Part shown: positions 37,754-47,031 of the stretch, in pieces | How positions within the stretch are numbered: position 1 is the stretch's first letter | Layout of the letters: every line of letters starts with the position of its first letter | Translations under genes and position numbers: made by a program | Notes under the pieces: generated by a model | What the model was told of the DNA's origin: nothing | The model's database searches: none | What the model saw: only the letters and a program-made list of their open reading frames with translations | NCBI RefSeq assembly: GCF_011516945.1 | Contig: NZ_WOTH01000011.1 | Location: 44,021-108,020, forward strand | Reading direction: 5' to 3' | Length of the DNA: 64,000 bases | Source of the DNA: Acetobacter estunensis | GTDB taxonomy: Bacteria > Pseudomonadota > Alphaproteobacteria > Acetobacterales > Acetobacteraceae

Positions 37754-38885
37754 ATGTCCGCCGAGACGGAAGCGCTCAACGAACAGATCAAGCAGTCGGT
37801 CGCGCTGCTGAGGAGGCATCTTTGACTGGGATGTCGCTCAGGGCAGGCTTGCCGAACTGAACAACCGGGCCGAAGACCCGGATTTGTGGAACGATGCCGA
37901 GGCCGCGCAGAAGATGATGCGCGAGCGGACGCTTCTGGCCAACCAGATCGAAGGCGTTCAGAACCTTGAGAACGAGGTTCAGGACTCGCTCGAACTGGTG
38001 GAAATGGCCGAGGCGGAAGGCGACACCGACATGGTGGCGGAGGCCACCGGCACGCTTAGGCGTCTGGCCGAGGAGGCCAAGCGGCGCGAAATCGAGAGCC
38101 TGCTTTCCGGCGAGGCCGATTCCAATGATTGCTATCTTGAGGTCAATGCGGGTGCGGGTGGCACAGAGGCTCAGGACTGGGCCGAGATGCTGTTGCGCAT
38201 GTACACCCGCTGGGCGGAAGCGCATGGCTACAAGATCACGCTGATCGAAAGTTCGGAAGGTGAGCAGGCTGGTCTCAAATCCGCGACCATTCAGGTCAGT
38301 GGGCCCAATGCCTATGGCTGGCTCAAGACCGAGGCGGGCGTACACCGTCTGGTCCGTATCTCGCCGTTCGATGCGGCGGCGCGTCGTCAGACGTCGTTTG
38401 CATCGGTGTGGGTCTATCCGGTGATTGACGACACGATCGAGATCGAGATCAACGAGGCGGATCTTCGTGTGGACACGTTCCGCGCGTCCGGCGCGGGCGG
38501 TCAGCACGTCAACAAGACCGAATCCGCCATCCGTATCACGCACGTGCCTTCGGGCATCGTCGTGGCATGTCAGACGGATCGTTCACAGCACCGCAACCGT
38601 GCGACGGCCATGGGCATGCTGCGCGCCCGTCTCTATGAGGCGGAATTGCAAAAGCGTGAGGCGGCGGCGGCCCAGACCGAGGCGGCCAAGACCGATATCG
38701 GTTGGGGACATCAGATCCGTTCCTATGTTCTGGCGCCTTACCAGATGGTCAAGGATCTGCGGACCGGCGTGGAGAAAACCAACCCGGACGCAGTGCTGGA
38801 CGGTGATCTGGATGACTTCATGGCGGGATCGCTTGCGGCCCGCGTGGGGGCAACCCGTTCGGAAGCGAGTGCCAGCGCTCAGTGA
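37754..38885 (+). CDS. prfB: peptide chain release factor 2 (programmed +1 frameshift)
   Basis: A 376-residue RF2 made by joining codons 37754-37822 with 37824-38885 after a +1 shift at CTT TGA C. The first 23 residues ([20 protein letters not shown]) lead to the in-frame TGA. The second frame gives [20 protein letters not shown] and the rest. The stop-codon-reading tripeptide SPF is in [14 protein letters not shown] and the peptidyl-transferase GGQ in [14 protein letters not shown]2 ends UGA and UAA; low RF2 favours the shift, so the gene regulates itself. A terminator follows. Confidence 0.97.
37811..37826 (+). promoter_or_regulatory. RF2 recoding site
   Basis: AGGAGG CAT CTT TGA C: an internal Shine-Dalgarno-like AGGAGG, a slippery CTT and an in-frame TGA followed by C, the classic arrangement that promotes +1 frameshifting in prfB. 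Confidence 0.95.
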
Positions 38886-38912
38886 GACGTCCGTGCCGGC
38901 GAGGAAATGTCT

Positions 38913-38950
38913 GTCCGGAGCGTCGATAATGCTCCGGACGGTATTTTCTT
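38913..38950 (+). terminator. intrinsic terminator of prfB
   Basis: A perfect 9-bp stem (GTCCGGAGC, loop gtcgataat, GCTCCGGAC) followed by ggtattttctt, 28 bases after the prfB stop. Confidence 0.85.
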
Positions 38951-39261
38951 GTTGTCTTCCGTCCGAGAGGGCGTGACGCGGTTGCCAACCCGTGCGGACG
39001 CACCATGGTTTCGACTGTGGGATTTGCGCGGGAATCCGGAAAATCTTGTAAAATTTCACGGTTTTCCTGTTCACGAATGTGTATCAAAATATGTCGTGGT
39101 GACTTGACATCCGTTGTCCTCAGCGGCCCAATCAGGCATCACGGGCGCGATCCGGGTCGTATTGCGAAAAGTTCGCAGTTCGGGCAAGTGTGCTGTGCCA
39201 TTGATCCGACCCAATTATAGGGTGGATGATCCGGTGACGATGTCTAGGGAGATGTGCTGGA
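38951..39261 (+). other. intergenic region upstream of tonB
   Basis: About 310 bp without a gene. It is less GC-rich than its surroundings and presumably holds the tonB operon promoter. A TTGACA at 39104-39109 is visible, but there is no good -10 element 16-18 bases downstream. No clear Fur-like palindrome was found by eye. Confidence 0.4.
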
Positions 39262-39930
39262 ATGCTGGAGTACGCGCGGCAACGACGCAAACCGACGAAG
39301 CAGATCGTCGGCATCTCGGGTGTCGTCCTCGTGTCCATGGTTATTGCGATCGTTTATGAAAATTGGGTCGACAAGGAAACGGTTCCGGTTCTGCGCGCGC
39401 CTCTGAAGACAACCGTCATTCATGAAGCGGCACCTCCTCCGCCACCTCCACCGCCGCCGCCTCCACCCAAGATGGAGGCTCCGCCGCCGCCCTATATCCC
39501 GCCTCCGAAGATTCATACGGAACCGCCGCCCAAGCCGGTAATGCGTCATGTCACGCATACGAAGCCGCCCAAGCCGGTGGAGCAGAACGCCAATAGCGAG
39601 CACTCGACGGCGACGACACCCGCACCTCCGGCCAATGCCGCGCCGGATCGCCCGGCAAGCGAGAGTGTGGTCAACCACGTCACCCCGATCTATCCGCCCG
39701 AAGCGCTGGACGAAGGGCGCGAAGGGGAGGTGACGGCCGTGTGTGATGTGGAGGTGGATGGCCGTCCCACCAACTGCACGTTCAAGACCGTGCGCGGCGG
39801 ACAGGATTTTGCAAAATCGGCCGCTGATTTCTTCCGCAGAGCCCGTTACGCGCCTGCCACTTTGCGTGGTGTGCCCGTGAGGGAACTGCATCATGTGTTT
39901 ACCATATCCTTCGATCTGTCCGACAACTGA
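39262..39930 (+). CDS. tonB: energy transducer TonB
   Basis: A 222-residue TonB. The membrane anchor QIVGISGVVLVSMVIAIVYEN is at residues 14-34. A long proline-rich spacer follows (a run of 12 prolines from residue 58, then repeated PPPK and KPPKP units). The C-terminal TonB domain covers about 140-222 (VNHVTPIYPPEALDEGREGE, DFFRRARYAPATLRGVPV). It transmits proton-motive force to outer-membrane receptors with ExbB and ExbD. GGGAG precedes the ATG. It is first in the tonB-exbB-exbD-exbD-TPR unit. Confidence 0.95.
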   Translation: MLEYARQRRKPTKQIVGISGVVLVSMVIAIVYENWVDKETVPVLRAPLKTTVIHEAAPPPPPPPPPPPPKMEAPPPPYIPPPKIHTEPPPKPVMRHVTHTKPPKPVEQNANSEHSTATTPAPPANAAPDRPASESVVNHVTPIYPPEALDEGREGEVTAVCDVEVDGRPTNCTFKTVRGGQDFAKSAADFFRRARYAPATLRGVPVRELHHVFTISFDLSDN

Positions 39931-39966
39931 TCCTGTTGCCGCTTCATTCATGAGGACGCTGCCACG

Positions 39967-40932
39967 ATGACCCGACTGTTCCGCCGCCTGCCTTTCTCCG
40001 CGCTGGGTGTTCCCGCTCTGGCCGTTCTTCTGGCGACGGCCGCGCCCGTGGCGGTCTTTGCTCAGGAAACCGCACCTGCCGCCCAGACGGTGCCGCAGTC
40101 GGCACCTCAGCCCGGCACGCCTGTGGCGGGTCAGGAAACGCAGGTTCCTGCGACGACGCCCGCACCGGTCGCAATCTCGCCCACCGGCACCGAAACCGTG
40201 GTCAATCCCTACGGACTTGGCGCGCTGTGGGGGAATGGCGATATCGTGGCGCGGACCGTGCTGATCATCATGCTCGGAATGTCGCTCGGTTCGTGGTACA
40301 TCATGATCACGAAATTCTTCGAGCAGTCGCGCCTTTTCTCGGCCTCCCGCGAGGCGGCGAAGAACTTCTGGACGCGCCCGACGCTCCAGGAAGGCGCCTC
40401 TTCGCTGAGTGGAGCGTCTCCTTTCCGCTATATCGCGGAGACCGCGATCGTGGCGGCGGAGCACCATGAAGGAACGATGCAGGAATCCATCGACCTCTCC
40501 GCCTGGACGTCCTCGCAGATCCAGCGTGCGGTTGATTCGGTGCAGAGCGACCTTCAGAGCGGACTGGCCTTCCTCGGCACGGTCGGTTCCACCTCGCCGT
40601 TCGTGGGGCTGTTCGGCACGGTCTGGGGTATCTACCACGCGCTCACAGCCATCGGCATCGCGGGTCAGGCGTCCATCGACAAGGTGGCGGGCCCGGTGGG
40701 TGAGTCGCTCATCATGACGGCCATCGGTCTGGGCACCGCCGTTCCCGCTGTGCTGGGCTACAACCTGCTGGTTCGTCGCAACAAGACGAGCATGGACCGT
40801 GTGCGCAACTTCGCAGCCGATCTCCAGTCCATTCTGATCGGCGGTTTCCGTCATGGTGCCGTGCGCCAGACGGTGGTTGTACGTCCGGACAATTCGCCCA
40901 CCACGGCGACCACAAACGACCGGGTGGGCTGA
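39967..40932 (+). CDS. exbB: biopolymer transport protein ExbB (MotA/TolQ/ExbB family)
   Basis: A 321-residue membrane protein with a signal peptide (ending VAVFA) and a Gln/Pro/Ala-rich periplasmic extension, then three ExbB helices: DIVARTVLIIMLGMSLGSWYIM, GLAFLGTVGSTSPFVGLFGTVWGIYHAL and GESLIMTAIGLGTAVPAVLGYN. These contain the conserved Thr/Ala proton-channel residues. The extended, signal-peptide-bearing type is common in TonB systems of alphaproteobacteria. It lies 36 bases after tonB and 4 bases before the first exbD. Confidence 0.95.
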   Translation: MTRLFRRLPFSALGVPALAVLLATAAPVAVFAQETAPAAQTVPQSAPQPGTPVAGQETQVPATTPAPVAISPTGTETVVNPYGLGALWGNGDIVARTVLIIMLGMSLGSWYIMITKFFEQSRLFSASREAAKNFWTRPTLQEGASSLSGASPFRYIAETAIVAAEHHEGTMQESIDLSAWTSSQIQRAVDSVQSDLQSGLAFLGTVGSTSPFVGLFGTVWGIYHALTAIGIAGQASIDKVAGPVGESLIMTAIGLGTAVPAVLGYNLLVRRNKTSMDRVRNFAADLQSILIGGFRHGAVRQTVVVRPDNSPTTATTNDRVG

Positions 40933-40936
40933 GACC

Positions 40937-41362
40937 ATGGGCATGTCCGTCGGCGGAGGGCATGACGAGGACGAGGTCGTCTCGGCGATCAACACGACGC
41001 CTCTCGTGGACGTCATGCTGGTGCTCCTCATCATCTTTCTCATCACCATTCCGGTGGCGACGCACACGGTGAAAGTGACGCTGCCCAAGGACACCAACCA
41101 GCCCAGCAAGGTGCTGCCGGGCAACATCACGCTGGCTGTGACGCCGGACGGGCAGGCTTACTGGAACCAGACGCCGCTGCGCGACCGGGACGATCTGATG
41201 GCCAGACTGGCGCAGGTGGCGGTCGAGAAACCACAGCCTCAGATCATGATCCGGGGCGATGCAAGCGCACGTTATGAATCGGTGGGTCGTCTGATTGCGG
41301 CCTGTCAGGAAGCAGGCGTCACGCGTGTGGATTTTGTCATTGAGCAGCCGCACACGAATTGA
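40937..41362 (+). CDS. exbD: biopolymer transport protein ExbD (first copy)
   Basis: A 141-residue single-span protein. The short cytoplasmic N-terminus ends in VVSAINTTPLVDVMLVLLII with the proton-carrying aspartate (NTTPLVDVML), and a periplasmic ExbD/TolR domain follows (PQIMIRGDASARYESVGRLI). The ATG at 40937 gives the family N-terminus. It couples proton flow to TonB with ExbB. Confidence 0.95.
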   Translation: MGMSVGGGHDEDEVVSAINTTPLVDVMLVLLIIFLITIPVATHTVKVTLPKDTNQPSKVLPGNITLAVTPDGQAYWNQTPLRDRDDLMARLAQVAVEKPQPQIMIRGDASARYESVGRLIAACQEAGVTRVDFVIEQPHTN

Positions 41363-41419
41363 TTGGCAGCGTTTCGCCGTCCTGACGGCGGAACGGATCG
41401 GCCGGGGAGGGTTTTGGTT

Positions 41420-41860
41420 ATGGGCATGAATGTCGGGTCCGAGAGCACGACCGAGGACGAAGGCATCGTCGATATCAACACCACGCCGTTGATCGACGTG
41501 ATGCTGGTGCTGCTCATCATGCTCATCATCACCATTCCGCTTCAGACGCATTCGGTGTCGATGGATCTGCCGCAAGGCAATCCGCCGCCGCAGACAACGC
41601 CAGATCCGCGTGTGGTTACGGTGGGGATCGATTTCGACAACACGATCACATGGAACGGCGCCCCCGTGACCAATGAGGCCGAGTTGCAGACGCGCTTTCG
41701 TGAGGCCGCCGCCGAGCAGCCGGAACAGCCGGAGATGCACATCAGCCCGAACCGTCTGGCGGATTACAAGACGGTGGTTCATGTGCTGGCGGATGCGCAG
41801 CGGCTTGGCATCACGAGGCTCGGCATCGTGGGCCAGGACCAGTTTACCGACGGAGATTGA
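41420..41860 (+). CDS. exbD: biopolymer transport protein ExbD (second copy)
   Basis: A 146-residue paralogue of the preceding gene. The membrane helix has the same NTTPLIDVMLVLLIMLIITI with the key aspartate, but the periplasmic part differs (VDLPQGNPPPQTT-like spacing, MHISPNRLADYKTVVHVLAD). Two ExbD copies in one unit suggest hetero-oligomers or specialised transducers. It lies 57 bases after the first copy and 5 before the TPR gene. Confidence 0.95.
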   Translation: MGMNVGSESTTEDEGIVDINTTPLIDVMLVLLIMLIITIPLQTHSVSMDLPQGNPPPQTTPDPRVVTVGIDFDNTITWNGAPVTNEAELQTRFREAAAEQPEQPEMHISPNRLADYKTVVHVLADAQRLGITRLGIVGQDQFTDGD

Positions 41861-41865
41861 GTTTC

Positions 41866-43086
41866 ATGAGCCTGCGTTCGTTTCGTGCAGCCCTTCTTGC
41901 TTCCGTCCTGATCTGTGGCGCGCCGGTTGTGGCGCATGCCGAGGAGGAGCTCGGCCCCAAGGTGGGAGCGGCTCTTCAGGCAGCGGAAACCGCGCTGGGG
42001 AAGCATGATTACAGCCGTGCGATGGCGGCGGTGAATGAAGCGCAGGCGGTTCCCGGTCGCAGCGATTATGAGACCTACACGATTGAGCAGATGCGCGCTG
42101 CCGTGGCGTCCCAATCGGGTGATCTGGCAGGCGCGACGCAGGCCTACGATCAGTTAATCGCCTCACCGCGCACCTCTCGTGAGGCCCGCGCCCAGATGCT
42201 CAAGGCGGAAGGCACGATGGCCTACACCGCCAAGGACTATCCGCGTGCCGTGAAGGGGATCGAGCGCTACCTCAAGGAGGTCGGTCCGGACGCGCAGATG
42301 GAGAACCTTCTCGCGCAGGCCTATTATCTCCAGCACGATTACGCCAACGCCGCGCGGGTGCAGCGAATGTTGGTGGACAGTCTGCAAAAGCAGGGCAAAA
42401 AGCCAACCGAAGACCAGCTTCTGCTGCTGGCAACGTGTGCCACGCAGATCAAGAATACGTCAGCACAGACGCACGCCTATTCCCTGCTGGCCACACTGTA
42501 TCCCAAGCCGGATTACTGGGCGCAGCTTCTGCATGCGCTGGTGACCAACGACCGCCTGCCGCCCTCGCTGCATCTGGACGTCTACCGCATTCGTCTCGCG
42601 CTGGGGAACCTGATGCAGACAGCCGATTTCATGGATGCGACCGAGATTGCCGTGCAGATGGGGCTGCCGCAGGTGGGCCTCGACATCATGACGCAGGGCT
42701 ATGCCTATGGCGCGCTGGGACAGGGGCCGTCGGCCGCGCGTGAAGGACGTTTGCGCGCGCTGGTGATGAAGGCGATTGCGGACAGAAAGGCCTCCGCCGA
42801 TGCGGATGAGGCTTCGGCCCGACAGGAAAAGACCGGCAACCGACTGGTGACGGTGGGGTACAACCGCGTGCTGGCCGGACAGGTGGATCAGGGTCTTGCG
42901 GTGATGAAAGACGGCATCGCGAAAGGCACGACGGATCTCGATATCTCGAAACTGCGGTTGGGCGAAGCCGAAATGGATGCGGGCCGCACGAAGGACGCCA
43001 TTGCCACGTTCCACACTGTGGGAGGCGATAATGGCGCAGCGGATATCGCACGGTTGTGGGTACTGAAGCTGACCTCGGGGAAATAA
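41866..43086 (+). CDS. periplasmic tetratricopeptide-repeat protein of the TonB locus
   Basis: A 406-residue protein. A signal peptide (1-22, ending VAHAEE) is followed by helical repeats of TPR/Sel1-like type (ALQAAETALGKHDYSRAMAA, AGATQAYDQLIASPRTSREA, AKDYPRAVKGIERYLKEVG, YYLQHDYANAARVQRML), spanning almost the whole chain. It probably provides a periplasmic scaffold for the TonB-ExbB-ExbD complex or its receptors; the partner is unknown. ATG 41866 is chosen; the track-like start three codons earlier is TTG. Confidence 0.85.
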   Translation: MSLRSFRAALLASVLICGAPVVAHAEEELGPKVGAALQAAETALGKHDYSRAMAAVNEAQAVPGRSDYETYTIEQMRAAVASQSGDLAGATQAYDQLIASPRTSREARAQMLKAEGTMAYTAKDYPRAVKGIERYLKEVGPDAQMENLLAQAYYLQHDYANAARVQRMLVDSLQKQGKKPTEDQLLLLATCATQIKNTSAQTHAYSLLATLYPKPDYWAQLLHALVTNDRLPPSLHLDVYRIRLALGNLMQTADFMDATEIAVQMGLPQVGLDIMTQGYAYGALGQGPSAAREGRLRALVMKAIADRKASADADEASARQEKTGNRLVTVGYNRVLAGQVDQGLAVMKDGIAKGTTDLDISKLRLGEAEMDAGRTKDAIATFHTVGGDNGAADIARLWVLKLTSGK

Positions 43087-43176
43087 GGTCGGCGGATCGG
43101 CTGTTTCGCCGGTCTGGTCGTTCATGCCACTATCCCCCGGCTTCCGATCCGTTGCGGGAGCAGGGAAGGGAGAGTC

Positions 43177-44565
43177 ATGACAGCCACCCACAAGGCGCTT
43201 GAACAGGTCGATTCCAACATCAACGACAGTCTTGAGCGGCTGTTCGCCTTTCTGCGCATTCCCAGCATTTCCACACAGGCCGCCCATGCGCAGGATTGCC
43301 GCGCGGCCGCCGACTGGCTGGTGAAAGAATTGCACGCACTTGGGTTCGAAGCATCGAGCCGTGAGACGCCGGGACATCCCATCGTCGTCGGGCATCGGGC
43401 TGGGCCACAGGATGCGCCGCATGTGCTGTTCTACGGCCATTACGACGTTCAGCCGGTCGACCCGCTGAATTTGTGGCAGACGCCCCCCTTCGAGCCGTGT
43501 CTGATGGAGGGGCCGGATGGCGCACAGGAAATTCGCGCGCGGGGAGCGGCGGACGACAAGGGACAGGTAATGACCTTCCTTGAAGCCTGTCGCGCCCTGA
43601 TCGACGCGAATGGCGCGCTCCCCGTGGGTGTCACGATGGTGATCGAGGGGGAAGAGGAGTCCGGAGGTACGAACCTGCTGCCGTTTCTCAAAGCCAATGC
43701 GGGGGAACTCAAGGCGGATGTCGCGCTGATCTGCGACACGGGGATGCTGGACGCGAAAACACCAGCCATCACAACCATGTTGCGCGGCATGGTGGGCGAG
43801 GAAGTCATCGTCACGGCAGCGGATCGTGATCTGCATTCGGGCATGTTCGGCAATGCGGCGCGCAATCCCATTCAGGTGCTGTGCGACATTCTCTCGGATC
43901 TGCGTGACGGTGCGACGGGGCGTGTCACATTATCGGGATTTTATGACGGCGTGCCAGAGCTTCCTGACGATGTGCGGAGGCTCTGGCGCGATATCGGGCC
44001 GTCGGACGAAGCCGGTCTTGGAAGTGTCGGTCTGCGCTGGCCTGCGGGCGAGGTGGGATATACCGCGCTGGAGCAGACATGGTGTCGTCCGAGTTGCGAG
44101 ATCAACGGCATTTCCGGCGGGTATGAGGAGCCGGGCTTCAAGACCGTGCTGCCTGCGAAGGCTTCGGCCAAGGTGTCGTTCCGCTTGGTCGGGACGCAGG
44201 AGCCGGAGACAATTCGCGCGGCGTTTCGCGAGCATGTGCGTCTGCGGCTGCCCAAAGACTGTTCGGTCGAGTTCATCGCGCATGGCGGCTCTCCGGCCAG
44301 CGTCGTGCCGTCCGACATGCCGCAGCTTGAAAAAGCGCTGGAAGCACTCAGCGAAGAATGGAACACGCAGGCCGCCGTCATTGGCTGTGGCGGCTCCATT
44401 CCCGTAGTGGGGGAGGTGAAGGAGGCGCTCGGACTGGATACGTTGCTGATCGGGTTCGGACTGGACGATGACCGCATCCATTCTCCCAACGAGAAATACA
44501 GCCTGACGTCCTTTCACAAGGGCACGCGCTCATGGGTGCGCGTGCTCACGGCGCTGGCGCGATGA
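43177..44565 (+). CDS. M20 family dipeptidase/metallopeptidase
   Basis: A 462-residue zinc peptidase of the M20 family (CNDP/PepV-like dipeptidases). The metal site is visible: His in [11 protein letters not shown], Asp in GAADDKGQ, the catalytic Glu pair in [10 protein letters not shown], an Asp in CDTGML and a late His before the end ([10 protein letters not shown]). The inserted lid domain carries [15 protein letters not shown], typical of dipeptidases. An SD-like GGGAGAG precedes the ATG. It overlaps pdxA by 4 bases. Confidence 0.9.
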   Translation: MTATHKALEQVDSNINDSLERLFAFLRIPSISTQAAHAQDCRAAADWLVKELHALGFEASSRETPGHPIVVGHRAGPQDAPHVLFYGHYDVQPVDPLNLWQTPPFEPCLMEGPDGAQEIRARGAADDKGQVMTFLEACRALIDANGALPVGVTMVIEGEEESGGTNLLPFLKANAGELKADVALICDTGMLDAKTPAITTMLRGMVGEEVIVTAADRDLHSGMFGNAARNPIQVLCDILSDLRDGATGRVTLSGFYDGVPELPDDVRRLWRDIGPSDEAGLGSVGLRWPAGEVGYTALEQTWCRPSCEINGISGGYEEPGFKTVLPAKASAKVSFRLVGTQEPETIRAAFREHVRLRLPKDCSVEFIAHGGSPASVVPSDMPQLEKALEALSEEWNTQAAVIGCGGSIPVVGEVKEALGLDTLLIGFGLDDDRIHSPNEKYSLTSFHKGTRSWVRVLTALAR

Positions 44566-45560
44566 GCGCCTTGCCGTTGGCTCTGACCATGGGCGATCCG
44601 GCCGGGATCGGGCCGGAGATCACGGCGGGCGCGTGGAAAAGGCTGCGCGCGGAGGGGCCAGTATTCGCATGGCTGGGCGATCCGGCCTGTCTTCCGGCGG
44701 GGATGCCTGTGCAGGAGATTGAAGAAATTGGTGATGCTTCAGCGGTTTTTGCCGAAGCGTTGCCGGTATTGCCCATGCGGCTGCCCGTCCCCGTTCGCGC
44801 GGGAGAACCGGATCCCGCCAATGCCCAGACAGTGATCGACAGTATCGCGCGTGCGGTTGGGCTGGCGCGGGCCGGGGCGGCAGGTGGAGTGGTGACCAAC
44901 CCGATCAGTAAGGCCGTGCTTCGTCGCGCAGGATTTCCGCATCCCGGACACACGGAGTTCCTTGCCGAACTGTGCCATGTGCCGGGGCGAGAAGTGATGA
45001 TGCTCGCAAGTCCGATGCTGCGGGTCGTGCCGGTGACGATCCATGTCTCATTGCGGGATGCTCTGGACATGCTGGATGAGGCAATGATCGTGGAGACGGC
45101 ACGCACAACGGCGCAGGCGTTGAAGCGCGATTTCGGTATTGCCTCACCACGACTGGCGATTGCGGGTCTGAACCCCCATGCGGGCGAGGGGGGAATGATG
45201 GGACGCGAAGAAATTGAGACGATCATTCCGTCCATTGAGCGCCTGCGGGCGGAAGGGCTGGATGTACAGGGGCCGATGCCGCCCGACACGATGTTCACCC
45301 AAACCGCGCGGGAACGCTATGACGCGGCGCTGTGCATGTATCACGATCAGGCGCTGATCCCGCTCAAAACGCTGGACATGGCGAACGGGGTAAACGTAAC
45401 GCTGGGATTGCCCATCGTGCGCACGTCCCCCGATCATGGCACGGCGTTCGATATTGCCGGGAAGGGCGTGGCGGAACCGCAGAGCTTGGTGGCGGCGTTG
45501 AGGCTGGCTGGTGAGCTTGCGCACAATCGGCAGGTTTTCGGAAAAGGAGAGGGCGCATGA
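44562..45560 (+). CDS. pdxA: 4-hydroxythreonine-4-phosphate dehydrogenase PdxA
   Basis: A 332-residue NAD-dependent enzyme of the DXP-dependent vitamin B6 pathway. It shows [11 protein letters not shown] at the N-terminus, [22 protein letters not shown], the zinc-ligand region [25 protein letters not shown] and [13 protein letters not shown]. It is coupled by 4-base overlaps to the dipeptidase before it and pdxJ after it. Confidence 0.97.
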   Translation: MSALPLALTMGDPAGIGPEITAGAWKRLRAEGPVFAWLGDPACLPAGMPVQEIEEIGDASAVFAEALPVLPMRLPVPVRAGEPDPANAQTVIDSIARAVGLARAGAAGGVVTNPISKAVLRRAGFPHPGHTEFLAELCHVPGREVMMLASPMLRVVPVTIHVSLRDALDMLDEAMIVETARTTAQALKRDFGIASPRLAIAGLNPHAGEGGMMGREEIETIIPSIERLRAEGLDVQGPMPPDTMFTQTARERYDAALCMYHDQALIPLKTLDMANGVNVTLGLPIVRTSPDHGTAFDIAGKGVAEPQSLVAALRLAGELAHNRQVFGKGEGA

Positions 45561-46285
45561 GCGGTTATCAGCGTCTTGGCGTGAACATCGACCATGTGGC
45601 GACGCTGCGCAACGCACGGGGTGGACAGAGTCCGGACCCGGTGGAAGCCGCGCTTCTGGCGGTAAAAGCCGGTGCGGATGGCATCACGGCGCATCTGCGC
45701 GAGGACCGACGGCATATCCGTGATGAGGATCTCAGGCGTCTGCGCACGGAGTTGCGGGTGCCGCTCAACATGGAAATGGCGGCGACGGAGGAGATGGTGA
45801 ACATCGCCTGCGAACTGCGTCCGCATGCGTGCTGCATTGTGCCGGAACATCGTCAGGAAGTGACGACGGAAGGCGGAATGAACGTGGCCAGTCAGGTGGA
45901 CGCGCTCATTCCGCAGGTGAAGCGTCTGCGTGAGCGCGGTATTCGGGTGTCTTTGTTCGTGGACCCCGATACGGCGCAGATCGAAGCGGCGGCGGCGGTG
46001 GAGGCTGCGGTCGTTGAACTGCACACCGGTGCATATGCGCAGGGGACTGAAGGCGAACTGGCGCGGCTGAAGGCAGCGGCCCGACAGGCAGCGTCTCTTG
46101 GGCTGGAGGTCCATGCCGGGCATGGGTTGAGCTTCGGCAATGTCGCGCCCGTGGCCGCGATCCCTGAGATCGTGGAATTGAATATCGGTCATTTCCTGAT
46201 CGGGCAGGCAATTTTCGACGGGCTGGGATCGGTTGTGCAGGAAATGCGCCGGTTGATGAAAGCGGCGCGCTCGGCCGAAGTTTGA
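45557..46285 (+). CDS. pdxJ: pyridoxine 5'-phosphate synthase PdxJ
   Basis: A 242-residue TIM-barrel enzyme that condenses the PdxA product with DXP to pyridoxine phosphate. Signatures are [72 protein letters not shown] and [14 protein letters not shown]. The start is an ATGA overlap with pdxA; product channelling or balanced expression is implied. Confidence 0.98.
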   Translation: MSGYQRLGVNIDHVATLRNARGGQSPDPVEAALLAVKAGADGITAHLREDRRHIRDEDLRRLRTELRVPLNMEMAATEEMVNIACELRPHACCIVPEHRQEVTTEGGMNVASQVDALIPQVKRLRERGIRVSLFVDPDTAQIEAAAAVEAAVVELHTGAYAQGTEGELARLKAAARQAASLGLEVHAGHGLSFGNVAPVAAIPEIVELNIGHFLIGQAIFDGLGSVVQEMRRLMKAARSAEV

Positions 46286-46330
46286 GCCGCCCTTAACCGG
46301 GCGTGAATATCTGCCCGTTACGCGGGCAGG

Positions 46331-46993
46331 ATGGTTCTTTCACTTCGAGCTGTCTGTGCGGTGGGTGCGTTGGCGGCCTGTATGGTCGGGATAACGCCTG
46401 CTCTGGCGGATGAGACGTCGTGCGAGCAGGCGGCGGCCCTTGCCGAGCAGCGGTTGGATATTCCACGCGGACTTCTGGCTGCGATCGGTCATGTGGAGAG
46501 CGGCAACCATCCGCTGGCTGTGAACGTCAACGGTCTGTCCGTGCCGTTCGAGCGCCCTGCACTGGCAGCGGACGCGGTGAAGGGCATGCTGCAATCGGGC
46601 GCTTTCGGGATACGACCGCGGGTTGATGTCGGCTGTTTCCAGATCAATCTCGGCTGGCACGGCACGGCCTTTGCAACCATCGAGATGGCATTCGACCCGG
46701 TGATGAACGGTCTGGCTGCGGCTACCTATTTGCGTCAGCTTCGTGGAGAGACCGGCTCATGGCGCGGCGCTGTCGCGCGCTATCATGCCGCGTCTTCTGA
46801 AGGTGTGCGGTACGCGCAGGATGTTTTCCGGTTTTATGAGAGACGATTGGCGTCGTCTTCGTCCATGGCCCATCCCTCCGGCATTGGAGTGCCTGAGGGA
46901 TGGATTGCGAAGATGTCCGCCCACGGCATTACCGTCTTTGAGCCTGCGAGTGGCCCACTCTCCGTGCGGAAAGCCTTGCGCACGGAAGGTTGA
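46331..46993 (+). CDS. lytic transglycosylase domain protein
   Basis: A 220-residue secreted protein. A signal peptide (1-26, ending ALA before DETSCEQ) is followed by a goose-lysozyme-like SLT domain. The catalytic Glu is in AAIGHVESGNHPLAVN, the core is VDVGCFQINLGWHG, and WRGAVARYHAAS with RFYERRL ends the fold. It should cleave peptidoglycan glycan strands by intramolecular transglycosylation. The last 45 residues are a linker-like tail of unknown use. There is a 45-bp gap from pdxJ. Confidence 0.88.
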   Translation: MVLSLRAVCAVGALAACMVGITPALADETSCEQAAALAEQRLDIPRGLLAAIGHVESGNHPLAVNVNGLSVPFERPALAADAVKGMLQSGAFGIRPRVDVGCFQINLGWHGTAFATIEMAFDPVMNGLAAATYLRQLRGETGSWRGAVARYHAASSEGVRYAQDVFRFYERRLASSSSMAHPSGIGVPEGWIAKMSAHGITVFEPASGPLSVRKALRTEG

Positions 46994-47008
46994 GCCGCCG
47001 CGTGGAGC

Positions 47009-47031
47009 GTGACCGGCTTATGGCCGGTCAC
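47009..47031. terminator. bidirectional hairpin between convergent genes
   Basis: A perfect 9-bp stem GTGACCGGC/GCCGGTCAC with a ttatg loop. The loop holds the TAA stop codon of the minus-strand glycine-rich gene. T-tracts are short on both sides. Confidence 0.55.

Noticed and set aside
39104..39132. Promoter for tonB built on TTGACA at 39104
   Set aside because: No acceptable -10 element at 16-18 bp spacing; the hexamer alone is not enough.
39244..41130. Minus-strand ORF of 628 residues opposite tonB, exbB and exbD
   Set aside because: Arg/His/Gly-rich shadow of strongly supported genes; stop-free only because of codon bias.
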